The position numbers and the translations under genes are program-made. 64,000 bases of DNA from Henckelia pumila (Eukaryota; Streptophyta; Magnoliopsida; Lamiales; Gesneriaceae). Position 1 is the stretch's first letter. Each line of letters begins with the position of its first letter. Below the pieces are notes generated by a model. It did no database searches. It saw only the letters and a list, made by a program, of their open reading frames with translations, and had not been told where the DNA came from. Shown here piece by piece: positions 35,488-48,039 of this stretch. The stretch spans positions 6,820,001-6,884,000 of the forward strand of contig NC_133121.1 of the NCBI RefSeq assembly GCF_033568475.1, in the 5' to 3' direction.

Positions 35488-38400
35488 TCACATATTTCGT
35501 AGATTGCGCATCCCAATATTATAAATGTGTTTTCTGAATATCGCCGTGGGAAGTGCCTTTGTGAAGAGATCGGATGAGTTCTCACTTGATTGAATGTAAC
35601 AGATATCAATATCTTTATTCTTCTCCAGCTCTTGAGTGTATGCAAAGAATTTAGGAGGAATATGTTTAGTTCTGTCACTTTTGATGTATCCTTCTTTCAT
35701 TTGGGCAACACATGCGGCATTATCTTCATACAGTGTGATTGGATTCTTGTCCACTGATAATCCGCAAGAAGTTTGGATATGCCGAGTCATTGATTTAAGC
35801 CAGACACATTCACGGCTTGCTTCATGTAGTGCAATAATCTCGGCATGATTTGATGAAGTTGTAACAAGTGTTTGTTTCTGTGATCGCCAAGAGATTGCAG
35901 TGCCTCCACGAGTAAATACATATCCGGTTTGGGAACGTGCCTTATGTGGATCAGATAAGTATCCAGCATCAGCATAACCAATTATTCTCTGATTTGTATC
36001 TTTTGGATACAAAAGTCCCAAATCCGTCGTTCCTCGTAAATAACGGAATATATGTTTAATTCCGTTCCAGTGCCTCTTCGTTGGACATGAACTGAATCTT
36101 GCCAATAAATTTACTGCAAAAGATATGTCTGGTCTAGTGCAATTTGCAAGATACATAAGGGCACCAATGGCACTTAGATATGGTACTTCAGGACCAAAAA
36201 CAACTTCATCATCTTCACATGGACGAAATGGATCCTTTTCTATATTCAATGATCTGACAACCATTGGAGTACTTAAAGGATTTGATTGATCCATATTGAA
36301 ACGTTTAAGGACCTTCTCTGTATAATTAGACTGGTGAACAAAAATTCCACATTCTTTTTGTTCAATTTGTAAACCAAGACAATACTTGGTTTTTCCAAGG
36401 TCTTTCATTTCAAATTCTTCCTTCAAGTATAACATCACTTCTTGAATTTCTTTATTCGTTCCAATGATGTTTAAATCATCAACATATACAGCAATAATCA
36501 CGCATCCCGATGTTGTTTTCTTGATGAAAACACAAGGGCATATTGGATCATTTACATATCCCTTTTTCATCAAGTGTTCACTTAGCCGATTATACCACAT
36601 TCGGCCGGATTGCTTTAATCCATACAATGATCTTTGTAATTTCACAGAATAAAATTCTCTGGGTTCTGAACTTTGTGCTTCTAGCATCTTAAATCCTTCA
36701 GGGATTTTCATGTATATATCACTATCAAGTGATCCGTATAAATAAGCTGTAACAACATCCATTAGACGCATGTCCAAGTTTTCAGACACTGCTAAACTGA
36801 TCAAATACCGAAACGTAATTGCATCCATAACAGGAGAATATGTTTCTTCATAATCAATTCCAGGCCTTTGAGAAAAACCTTGTGCAACAAGTCGAGCTTT
36901 ATATCTCACTATTTCATTTTTCTCATTTTTCTTTCGAATAAAAACCCATTTGTACCCAACAGGTTTAACACCTTTAGGTGTAAGGACTATAGGTCCAAAA
37001 ACACTACGTTTATTTAGCGAATTTAATTCAACCTGGATGGCATCTTTCCATTTTGACCAATCCTTTCGAGTTTTGCATTCACCAAAAGATTTTGGTTCAT
37101 TATCTTCATTTACGATGTCACATGCCACATTGTACGAAAATATCTCATCAATATCTTGTACATTCTTTCGGTTCCATATTTTTCCAGTATTAATATAATT
37201 GATAGAGATTTCATGATTCTCGTCAGTTTGTGGTTCTGACAAAATATTTTCATCATCGTGTGTTTCTTCTGGAACACCATTTTCTATTTTCTGATCATCA
37301 TTTTTCTCTATGTATTTTCTTTTCCGAGGATTTTTATCCTTTGAACCGATTGGCCTTCCACGCTTCAGGCGTTTTATGACATCATGAATGTCTTCATTTT
37401 GTTTCTTTGGAATTTCAACTCGAGCAGGGGCATTTACAGCAGGTATATATGATTTTGTTACCCCTTTTGTGTCTGCAAATGCATCTGGCATTTGATTTGC
37501 TATTCTTTGCAAATGCACAATTTGCTGTACATCTTTATCACATTGTTTAGTTCTAGGATCCAAATGTAATAATGATGGTACATACCATGTGATTTCTTTT
37601 TCGATGTGTTTCTTTTCTCCCCCTAACATTGGGAAGTTATTTTCATCAAAATGACAATCAGCAAACCGTGCTGTAAACACATCGCCTGTCTGAGCCTCAA
37701 GATATCTAATGATTGATGGACTATCATAGCCGATATAAATACCATTCTTTCTTTGAGGTCCCATTTTTGTTCTTTGAGGTGGTGCAATAGGCACATACAC
37801 CATACATCCAAAAATTCTCAAATGAGAAATATCTGGTTCTTTGCCAAATACAAGCTGCAATGGGGAGTGTTTATGATATGCACTTGGCCTGATGCGAATC
37901 AATGCAGCAGCATGTAAAATTGCATGTCCCCATATAGAAATAGGGAGTTTCGTTCTCATAATCATTGGTCTAGCAATCAACTGCAGACGTTTAATCAATG
38001 ATTCAGCTAATCCATTTTGTGTATGAACATGAGCTACAGGATGTTCAACAGTAATTCCCATCGACATACAATAGTCGTTAAAAGTCTGGGAAGTAAATTC
38101 TCCAGCATTATCAAGTCTTATTTTCTTGATCGTATATTCGGGAAATTGATTCCGCAATTTTATTATTTGAGCCATCAATTTTGCAAATGCCACATTCCGA
38201 GTGGACAATAAACATACATGTGATCATCTGCTAGAGGCATCGATCAATACCATAAAGTATCGAAATGGTCCACATGGTGGATGAATTGGCCCACAAATAT
38301 CACCTTGAATACGTTCAAGAAATATGGGTGATTCCTTTTGGATTTTAGCTGGTGATGGTCTTATAATAAGTTTCCCCAGAGAACATGCCTTACACTGAAA

Positions 38401-38982
38401 CTTATTATTCTGAAAGATCTTCTGGTCTTTCAGTGGATGACCACTTGTATTTTCTATAATCCTTCGCATCATTATTGAACCAGGATGTCCCAATCGATCA
38501 TGCCAATTTGTTAGTATTGAAGAATTTCCAATAACCATATTTGATTCGATTGGACTTATATGTGTATAATGCAATCCAGTAGGGAGCATTGATAATTTCT
38601 CAACTACATATTTCTTTCCTGATTTATATGTAGTAAGACACATATATTTCTCATTTCCTTCGGTTATTGTTTCCGTATCATAACCATGAGAATATATATC
38701 ATTAAAACTCAACAAATTTCTTTGTGATCGTGGTGAATATAAAGCACTATTTATCAAAAATTTTGTACCATTAGGTAACAAAAATTGTGCTTTGCCACAT
38801 CCTTCAATCAAGTCTACAGGACCTGATATTGTATTCACCATTGTTTTTGTTGGTTTTAATTCCAAGAAATATTTTTCATTTCTGAGGATAGTGTGCGTTG
38901 TACCACTATCTGGTATGCAAACTTCCAGTGCATTATTTCCATCTTTGATCATAGCATTTTCCATAATGATCTTCAAAAACAA
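35488..38982 (-). mobile_element. Copia pol region: protease, integrase, reverse transcriptase, RNase H
   Basis: From right to left on the minus strand: aspartic protease DSGTTHT; GAG-pre-integrase HDRLGHPG; integrase core with RLDNAGEF and HTQNGLAES; reverse transcriptase with GYKWVFIRKK, RYKARLVAQGFSQ, SLYGLKQSGRMWY and the catalytic YVDDL; RNase H with ADAGYL and TSSNHAEIIAL. Integrase preceding reverse transcriptase is the Copia order. The region has about one break and is otherwise well preserved. Confidence 0.92.
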
Positions 38983-39124
38983 TATGCAATAAAATGAATT
39001 AAGAAAGATACATGCAAATTATAATATGTTACAATTTAATTGCAGAATAAAACAATACATGCAAAATATAATATGTTTTACAATATAAAAATTACATTGT
39101 TACATTCTTTTCCCACCAGTACAT

Positions 39125-40186
39125 TTAATCAATATCTTCGAAATCATTCAAAAAGTAGGCAGCATCTAAATTCATTGAACCACTTGCATGGTCAATGTTT
39201 TCAGTAAAATTGGTCTCTTTTTCTTTCCCCTTTATTGAATCTTTATAGAGCTTACACAGATGCTCAGGGGCTCGACAAGTTCTTGACCAATGTCCTGGAG
39301 TGCCACATCTATAACAAACACTCTCAGTTCTTTTTGGATGATTTTCATTTTCACCCGTATTATCATGCTGCCTCTTTTGTGGGTGGTTCGTGACGTTCCT
39401 TTGAGATGAGTTATTGAAATAACTATCTCTTTTATTTTCAAATCCACGGCCTCGACCACGACCGCGATCATTTCTACGCCCACGTCCACGCCCACGTCCT
39501 CGTCCACGACCTCGACCAAAATCTTGTCTATATCTTTGATTTTGGTTTTCATTTTTACTTACGACATTTGCTTCAGGAAATGCCGTTGAACCAGTAGGTC
39601 TGGACTGATGATTTCTCATGAGCAATTCATTATTCTTTTCCGCCACGAGTAAACATGCGATGAGTTCTGAGTATCTTGAAAATCCACGCACTCTATATTG
39701 CTGTTGTAGAGTTATATTTGATGCGTGGAATGTGGAAAATGTCTTTTCAAGCATTTCCATCTCAGTAATATTATGCCCACAAAATTTCAGCTGTGAGACA
39801 ATTCGATACATCGCAGAATTATAATCACTCACCTTTTTAAAATCTTGGAATCTTAAAGTATTCCATTCATCTCGTGCGGTCGGAAGTATAACTTCCCGTA
39901 TATGCTCAAAACGTTCTTTTAACCCTTTCCACAAAATCATTGGGTCTTTTTCGGTCAAATATTCACATTTCAACCCCTCATCAAGATGTCTGCGTAAAAA
40001 TATCATCGCTTTTGCTTTATCTTGTGAGGATGATATGTTATTTTCTTTGATAGTTTCGTTAAAACCCAATGACTCGAGATGCATTTCTACATCGAGGGTC
40101 CATGTCATATAATTCTTTCCGGTTATATCAAGTGCAATGAATTCGAGTTTCGCCAAGTTCGACATGGTGGTACTAGAAAATAACAA
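39125..40186 (-). mobile_element. Copia gag region
   Basis: Encodes about 350 residues with a capsid-like UBN2/retrotran_gag segment (LDITGKNYMTWTLDVEMHL), a long Arg-Gly tract (GRGRGRGRGRGRGRRNDRGR) and a single CCHC zinc knuckle CYRCGTPGHWSRTC, the nucleic-acid-binding module of Copia gag. The frame appears whole. The RG tract is unusually long and may add RNA affinity. Confidence 0.9.
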
Positions 40187-40582
40187 TGCATTTTATTAGT
40201 TAATTTCCATAAATATGACAATACAAAATAATGGAAGAACGTAAATTACAAGTGCGTATACAAATAGAGAAAAAATATGTGTTGGAAAATCGCTGGTGAG
40301 TAAAAGACTCGTGAGCATGATGATCATAGTCGTTATGAAAAATATCCTTATAAATGTCATCATCTCCATCTTCGAAAAAACCGAGGATAAAATATTTTGA
40401 GAGAAAGAATGAATTTGGTGTGATTGAAAATGAGTTTGAGTGAACATATTTATAGGGCAAAAACTAGCCGTTTTGTTACCGTTTGTGACCGTTTGGGGTA
40501 AAGAAAAAATTGAGTATGTGTTGAATAAAAATTCGTGATAATCATGTAATGCATATAATGATAATCATAATTAAATAATTAT

Positions 40583-40905
40583 GTATATCATATCACATTA
40601 TTATAAGGTCAGTGTCGTAAACAGCCTTTTATATAATGTTGTGAAATTATACCAATATAGTTAGTATAAAGTCAGGTATAGTATATCATATCACATTATT
40701 ATAAGATCGGTGTCGTAGACAACCTTTTATATAATAACATGAGATTATACAAATATGGTTAGTATATAAATACACAATAATATATATCATATCACGTTAT
40801 TATAAGGTCAGTGTCATAGACAACCTTTTATATAATAACATGAAATTATATATTAATATAGTTAATATATATACATAATAAATATATATCACGTTATTGT
40901 TTAAA
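40583..40905 (-). repeat. Tandem repeats in the Copia 5' leader
   Basis: A unit of about 95-110 bp, TATCATATCACATTATTATA then RGGTCAGTGTCGTAGACA and CCTTTTATATAATAACATG, starts near 40583, 40682 and 40791, with a shortened fourth start near 40886. It lies between the 5' LTR and gag. Confidence 0.85.
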
Positions 40906-41164
40906 AACCTTAGAGGCTTTTATACTTGTCGTATCCCTTACCGGGAGTGTGGGATGTCGTCTTAACATCCTCCCAGGATTTATAACAAGTTTTGAAAAAA
41001 AACTTATTTTTTTTTTCATAACATGATATTATATATTAATATATACACAAAAAATATATAAACAGTAAAATAAAAATTCTTACTTGTTGAATATTTTTGA
41101 CTTCTTCTTGTATTTTGGAGCGTCGGAAAATATAGAGAACCTTCGAGCGATCGTGCTGATAACG

Positions 41165-41447
41165 TGTTGTGAAAAATTAAAAATTTACGGTAAAAAGTAA
41201 AAAACTCAAAAACTCAAAATTTATCAAATTCTACACTTTATAAAATTTTTCTCTCTTCACAATTGTGTTTTTCTACACAAATGGAGAGACCTATTTATAG
41301 ATCTCAATTGGAGATTAGTCAAAAATTAATACATCATTAATTACATCATCACACACTAATTTTCAATATTTTACAACTCAATTTTCAACTTTCAACCTTC
41401 AACATTCAACAATAAATAATAATATATATTTATATATATTTTCAACA
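41165..41447 (-). repeat. Copia 5' LTR (right end) and primer-binding site
   Basis: 283 bp, TG...CA ends. Directly inside, the minus strand reads CGTTATCAGCACGATCGC, where TATCAG-C resembles the TGGTATCAGAGC primer site for initiator methionine tRNA used by most plant Copia elements, though the match is partial. Confidence 0.85.
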
Positions 41448-41896
41448 AATAGAATATAACACGGGTCATAAATAAATAGATACATTTGTCAACATAATTT
41501 ATCCCATATACGATGAATGTCAGAACGTTGGCATCACGTAATTCCATGAGAATTTCTGATATTTAATTATTTACGGAAAAAAAAAAAATGAACGGAACAT
41601 CCCTCTGCTATATCTGACATGGTCAGGTCTATTTTTTCTGTTTTAATTTTATTTTTGTAGTATAGAACTTGATCCAAAGAAAAAAAAACCAGTTTACATA
41701 GCATAGCATCATAATTTATCTCCATTTAAATTTCAACCCCCAAGAGAAACGGGTATAATTGATATGTACACATTCCCACTAGTTAGCAATTCAAATCAGC
41801 GTGGTTCAAGCAGATGGCCTTATTCCAATACAAGCTACTAAAACAAAGAGACATGATTGCCGATGCAAGATTCTTACCTTGGTAACATTGGCTTTT
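41448..41896 (-). other. S28 gene 3' UTR and flank
   Basis: AT-rich sequence following the stop codon of the carboxypeptidase gene, ending at the Copia right target duplication (41448-41452). The Copia element therefore sits within about 450 bp of the end of the S28 coding region. Confidence 0.5.
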
Positions 41897-44884
41897 TCAC
41901 ACGTCGTACACGGCCTTATTTTTCTCATAGTATTCGTCCAGCCAATCTCGGATCAAATCGACCTCAGCTTCTCTTTGTTCCACCAGCCAATCAGGATCGT
42001 CGGCGGTTGCCGGACGTAAATCCAAGTGATGGGCACCTTATAAACAATCAAGTTGTTCAAAGTGTGTCATTGTACAGACTATCCGAATTGCGTTGAAGTA
42101 TCAACAATCATATCAACATGCATGCTTATATAGGCAGTATGGCGAGGCCATGGATTCGGTCTCACTTGGTGATGGTAACGAAAAAAAGGCTTTTAAAGAT
42201 TTCGGATGGTGGGACATTCTTGGCTGATCAATGGGAAAAGATGGTTCGAAGTATGGTTACCTTTTTCAGTAACGACCGCGACAATAGAATCAGATACATC
42301 CTCCAGTACACTGCGCCCGGTAATACTCACTCTCATCAATGATACAGAAATTTAACATCAAAGAATTTGCAAGAGCAAAATGTTAAGATGTTACCTGCCA
42401 CCACTCCAGGGATCCAACAACCCGTTTGAGAAGATGATGTTACTTCCAAAAGCTTTCAAAGCTTTCTTAAATCCCTTTTGATGACAGGGAGGAAACAAGT
42501 TAAACCTTTGATGACAGGTTAGATGTCGAATTCAAAAGATGAGAAAATATAGTCAGACATAGCTTTAAATATGACCGAAATAAAAGGTTTCGTCTTCTGC
42601 CAAAGATAAAGATTGTGGACAAAATAGAAAAATAAAATAGATTACACATTGATTGTAAAGCATGCAAAAACTGTAAATAAAATTGAGCATGATTATCATA
42701 CATGTCCACCGAATTCCGTGGTTATCCAAGTTGGTCTGGGCTTGACATGATAATTTTCCAAGCAAAATTTTTCATCTGAACTATAATCATAATCATAAGC
42801 TGGAAACATGCTAATGTTCACGCTACTGGAGAATGGCATGATCATCTCGGTGCATGCCTGGTAAAAATCGCAAACAACAGTAGTTAATTCCGTAATGCCG
42901 TTCAGTGGTTCCAAAAAAAATGATAATCACAGTTTAAATTCAGTGATTTCACACCTGCCAGTTCCACCCATTCATACCATGAGGATCATCATCCAGATCA
43001 AAGCACTCAACTGATCCAGTATAATTGTAATACACACTAACTCCTTCAAAGACACATTCTAAGATATTGGCCTTATTGGAGCAATTGTCGATCTTTTTAC
43101 ATACCTGACAAAGATTATAAGATTGGTCAGAGAATTTAATTCAGCACATACAGCTCATGCCATAGAAATAAATGATTTATTGAATTTTATAAGAAATGAT
43201 TTACTGAAAGCCACAAATTAATATCTATTTAATTTATAGATGAGATTACAGATATCAGAACTTCAAATTTACAGCAAATCAACCTCCTTTATTGGATTTC
43301 CAGGCATTGGCATAAGAAAATCAGCAGGATAGGGGTAATCTGCCATAGCCAAGTAACTATATGCAGACGACAACCAGTCAGAGAGATCGTCAGCACTATC
43401 TAGTTTCCTGCAAATGTAATTCTCATATCACTCCAGTAGCTACCCAAATGATTAGACACAGGGCTAAGAAAATAATTTTTAAAAACATCTGTAGCATAAA
43501 TATATATATATATACAAAATAGAACTTGAAAGGAAGATGCACAGTTGTATACTCTTACCGGCAAAAACGGAAGGTTTCCGTCAAATGGGAAAGCCCATTA
43601 TTTCTCTGTGCCTCTAGTTCTATTACATCCCAAGACGTCTTTATAGTATTAAAGCAGCTGACACTTTCACGCTGACATAATGATCAATAAGCAAGGATTA
43701 CTATACTGGAAAAACTCATGTAAACTAAGAACTATATAAATAATAAGTTCAGTATGAAGGGAAAAACAGACTCTAAAATCATTAGAGACAATGTCATAAA
43801 ATGTCTCTGGAGGCACAACATCCTCGAACTGAAGAACTGGCGCTGAGGAAGCTAGGGCCCCAATTGCAATGTGTGGGTATTTGAGCCTCATCCATGCTGC
43901 CAGCACTGTCAAATATAATCTAATAAACATTTGTCTCAAAACTAGCTTATTGAGCTTCTTAATATCGACACAAAATTGGATTTTCGATCAAGCTAACACC
44001 CGAAAGATTTTCTTACTTCCGCCATACGATCCACCGAAAAGCACAACAGGACAAGCCTGAGCAGACAAGTTTCTTTTCAGCTCAGTAATCAATACAGCAA
44101 AATCAGCGAGAGCTTGCTCAGTTGTTAAAAGTGATAATGTGCTAGCATTCTTGTACGCCTCCTCTTGATTTCCATACGGCATCGACTCCCCGTAGTACCT
44201 ATGCTGTCATGCAACACTCACATCGTTTAAGTGCACTGTAATCGGAAATAACTGTTCAAAAAACATGCCATCGTATTCTAAAACACTTTAAATTTCCAGC
44301 CAACTCTCCCAAGAACAATGAATATACCAAGAATCTCAAGTGGGCCGAACTAAAAGCGCTGCGGATCACATTCTTACAAAACAGATACATGCGCGCCAGA
44401 ATGCAGGGGATAAGGGGCGACTAAATAAAATTAGGGGCAAATTTATTTCCAGCTAAATAAATAACGGCGTAAAAAAAAAAATTACTTCAGGGAAGATAAC
44501 CATGGCGCCAAAACGAGGAGCGAGCTCCCAAACGAGGCCTGTATTGGCGGCGAACCACTCAATGTCACCTTCGTTCCCGCAATACAGGAAGATCGGTCCC
44601 ATTCGGTCAGGGCCCGCCCAGTGCTCGGTGCTGATGAGATAACGTTGACGGAAAGTTGGGAGCTCGGAAAAGCTGAAGTGATCAAGAATCTGATCGAAGT
44701 ATCGAGTTTCGTACTGGTACTGTGGAGCTCCGAGGATCCCGTTACTCTTGGTGGGACGAGAAAATTTGCCCAGAAATCGCGGGGCATGCTTGGAGAAGCG
44801 ATGGTTGGGATTCGGGGCGGAGAGTATTCGTGGGCTGAAGGAGAGTACGAGGAGGAAGAATACGAGAATCGCAAGGTTCGCCAT
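41897..44884 (-). CDS. Serine carboxypeptidase S28 family (lysosomal Pro-X carboxypeptidase-like)
   Basis: Ten exons on the minus strand in continuous phase: 44884-44486, 44203-44017, 43905-43772, 43671-43559, 43407-43284, 43104-42955, 42857-42702, 42474-42395, 42310-42261 and 42036-41897, giving 510 residues. The N-terminus is a signal peptide ([20 protein letters not shown]...). The family core starts [15 protein letters not shown]; the nucleophile is Ser192 in GGSYGG, the Asp is about 442 in [11 protein letters not shown], and the His is in GAHHLDLR (467/468), so the triad is complete. Cysteines and N-glycosylation sites (NAS, NYT, NIS) suit a secreted or vacuolar enzyme. S28 enzymes remove residues after a penultimate proline. 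Family length (about 500) agrees. Start chosen as the first ATG before the signal peptide. The 50-bp ninth exon is short but has good splice sites. Confidence 0.92.
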
Positions 44885-45306
44885 TTCTGAGTATTTCGAG
44901 CTGAGGAAGAGAAGGTAAAGGGAGCATGCTTTTTTTATTTTTTTATTTTTATTTTTTTATATACATATACAAACAGAACACAAAAAACGCGGAATATAAA
45001 GAAATTGATTTTAATTTACAAAATAACCAATATTATTTTATTTACAAAATAATCTCGATTTGTAAAATACTTATGCATTGATGTTCAAGAAAAATTTATT
45101 TATAATTCGAAAAATGGTAGTAGCACCGATCGAATCGATCTAATTGCAGTGAAAATTAATATTTTTTATTGAAAAAATTTTTTTCATGACTTAAATCGAT
45201 TTGCAAATCCGTCTCACAAAATAAACTTATGAGACAGTATCGAAAAAGTTTAGTGTTTAAAAATGATAAACCATCCTTAGAAGATTTTGTATTTGAGTAT
45301 TTTAAG
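44885..45306. other. S28 promoter region
   Basis: Upstream of the signal-peptide ATG on the minus strand, a T/A-rich tract at 44930-44965 includes TATATAC-like sequence, about 45-75 bp from the start codon. Beyond this it is AT-rich with no gene. Confidence 0.4.
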
Positions 45307-45643
45307 TTGAAAAAGGGGTTATTTAAATAAATATAATAAATTTTAAAATTTTTTTAACAAATATAACAAATTTTAAAATTTAAAAAAAATATAATAACAT
45401 GGGGTTTTAGACCCCGCTTCATTGAGGAGTTGGGGTTTGAGACCCCGAATCCTCATTTGTTATTTTCGAGGAGTCGGGGTTTGAAACCCTAACTCTTCAT
45501 TGTATATACATTTATATTTTATTTATATATATATATATATATATATTCAATTTTATTATTATTATTTTTTGATTTTATATTTGCATCTAAAGTTGTTCTA
45601 CATGTTTGAAAAAAGTTTGTAATATAATCGAACTTTTATAAAA

Positions 45644-46540
45644 GAAATAATAGTCAAAATAGTCTTGTAAGTTTTTTTTTTTTGTGATTTGGTCATGTAA
45701 GTATTCAATTTTGGATCTTGGCCTTGTAAGTTAAGTTATGTTTTGGTATTTAGTCCTTTTTAATTTAAACAATATTTTTATAACCAGGTCAGTGATCGAA
45801 CTGGTCTAACTTAAAAAACGATCTAATCGGTCAATTTTTTTTTTACCGCACAGTCGGACCAAAAAATCGTTTATATAATTTAATATAATTAATAATATAT
45901 TTTAAATTATAAAAACCAAAAAAATTATATAAATAGAAAAAAAAATGTATTTATCGTCGTTTGAAAAATAAATAACAATATAAATATATTCAAAATATTA
46001 GTTATAATTATATATTTTTTTATAAAATAAATAAATTAATTAAAAAACTCTAATATTAATTTAATAATATTTTTAACGAAAAAAAAATTTCAAATAACCA
46101 TGTATATATAATAAAATATTAAATTAAGGTTTTAAAATAAAAAACTATTTTTTAAAAAAAAATTGAAAAAATCGATTTTTTGGTTCTTAGTCAATTTTTG
46201 ACCGATTCTGGTCGGTTGAACGGTTAAAACGGTTTTTTGGAGTGTTTTAGACCACACCGATGACCGATTCCTGGTCGAACCGATTGAACCGATCGGTCCA
46301 ATCTGATTTTGAAAACATGACATTCAAGTATTGACGCCACAACAAATACATCATCATTTTTCAATGTCATGAAATTTTAGTTCGCACGTCATCATTTTCT
46401 GATTTCACGTCGATAATCCATGAAGAAAATACTAAAAACCAAAATATAATTTAACTTATAGGACCATATCCAAAATTAAATACTTAAATAACCAAAACAC
46501 AAAATGAGTAAATATACATAAACATTTTGACTATATTCTC
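45644..46540. mobile_element. 897-bp Mutator-type element nested inside the 2.7-kb element
   Basis: Left end GAAATAATAGTCAAAATAG and right end (inverted) GAGAATATAGTCAAAATG continue as about 105-bp inverted repeats with words TTTTGGATCTTGG and TAAGTTAAGTTATGTTTTGGT. A perfect 9-bp direct repeat TTTATAAAA lies at 45635-45643 and 46541-46549. The interior contains CCGATTGAACCGATCGGTC-like inverted motifs (45785-45870 and 46195-46310). No coding sequence. Confidence 0.8.
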
Positions 46541-46552
46541 TTTATAAAATAA

Positions 46553-46585
46553 CTAGCATAATCGCACACACACGTTGTGTGTATA
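46553..46585 (-). mobile_element. Helitron-like 3' end fragment
   Basis: On the minus strand ACACAACGTGTGTGTGCG is followed by ATTATG then CTAG (46556-46553) and T. This matches the hairpin-plus-CTAG layout of the elements at 33401 and 24925, with a changed hairpin. The other end could not be located. Confidence 0.4.
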
Positions 46586-48039
46586 TAAAATCATATAATA
46601 TATTTAATATTATATGTTATGTATAAATATTCTTTTTTCGATAATATTTAAATTTATTTGTTTATTTATAAAATAATATAAAAAATAAATTTAAAATTTA
46701 TTTATCAATTTATCTTATCTATAGTGTTTAGTTGAGAAAAATATAAAAATTTGAAATATCAAAATTTTAGAAAAAAACTAATGAAAATAAAAATGTAATA
46801 TTTATAACACATAAGATCAATCTCGATAAATGAAAATATGACGTCTACGGGGAAATTCTTTATATAATATAATAATAATATAATAATAATAATAATAATA
46901 ATAATTTAGATAAGTTTTAATTAATCGATGAATTAATAAATTATTATTTTAAAAAATATATTTTGTTACTCCTGGAATTGGTAGATAGACATTTGTTTAT
47001 TTTTTTTTTCAATTTATTAATTAAATGTTTGAAAAGTGACGAGTATGGTTAATAGTATTTTTTTAAAAAACAAAAGTTAGTAATATTTTAGATGTTTGAA
47101 ATTTTATCATAATGTAAAACTTCTATAAATTAATAATATTTTGATCAATGATATTCAATTTTAGAAAGATATCAATTAACCGCTAAATTAATAAATTATT
47201 ATTTTAAAAATTATTTTTTGATTGAATGAACGTGGTTTTGGTTATATATGTTTATTTTCATAGATTTTTATAATAGTTTTTTTTAAAAAAATCATAATCT
47301 TATTAATTTATTAAAACTATTAATTTAACATATCAATTCACGTCGAGATTGAACAAATTTATCTTCTATAAAAATTAAATTTATGAAAGTTTATTTTATC
47401 GTTTTATTTCATTCTAAATTTATAATAGGAAAAACATATATGCATATAAAACTTTAAAAATACTTTTTATAATTATTAATTATGAAAATAATAATTTTTT
47501 CAAACTCGATTTAGAAGACTCTTATATGAATCTATGAAAATTAATAAAACACAATTTTCTTATATAATTAATCTCTATATTCATTTTGAATCAACAATAC
47601 TCTATAAATAATAATTTATTAATTTATCAATTAATTAATGCATTTTTAAATTAGTAAAATATCATCGTCGTTATATTATTAATTTATAAAAATTCAACTG
47701 TATTATAAAAATTTTAAACAACTAAAATTTTTTTAATCATAATAATCGTTTTTTTAACATGCAAAAACAATTAAATCTGTAAATATAAAACTAAAAAATA
47801 CTAATAAAAAGAATTAATATTATATATATATATAATAGGCTATGAGGAGTAGGGGTTTCAAACCTCGACTCCTCGAAAATAACAAATGAGGAGTCGGGGT
47901 TTCAAACCCCAACTCTTCAAGGAAGTGGGGTTTCAAACCCCACGTTATTATATTTTTTAAAAGTTTTAAAATTTGTTATATTTGTTTAAGTCTTTTTAAA
48001 ATTTATTATATTTATTTAAAAAACCCTTGAAAAAGTATA

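Larger units (their letters stand above)
35041..41447 (-). mobile_element. Copia-type LTR retrotransposon, nearly whole and young
   Basis: The element is 6.4 kb, lies on the minus strand, and is bounded by two LTRs (35041-35322 and 41165-41447) that differ by only about one substitution and one single-base length change. A 5-bp target duplication AATAG is seen at 35036-35040 and 41448-41452. Inside are a leader with short tandem repeats, gag with a CCHC zinc knuckle, then protease, integrase, reverse transcriptase and RNase H in that order, which makes it Ty1/Copia. The gag frame looks whole and the pol region has about one break. The near-identical LTRs indicate insertion recently in evolutionary terms. 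The region around it is gene-poor AT-rich DNA. Confidence 0.95.
45316..48026. mobile_element. 2.7-kb Mutator-like non-autonomous element with long terminal inverted repeats
   Basis: The left end (45316-about 45505) and right end (about 47838-48026) are inverted copies, both starting GGGTTATTTAAATAAAT or a near match, and both carrying two to three copies of a GAGGAGTCGGGGTTTGAAACC-type word. A perfect 9-bp target duplication TTGAAAAAG lies at 45307-45315 and 48027-48035. TIRs of about 190 bp and a 9-bp duplication point to the Mutator superfamily. The 2.3-kb interior is AT-rich and shows no transposase; it holds another inserted element (45644-46540). Confidence 0.85.
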
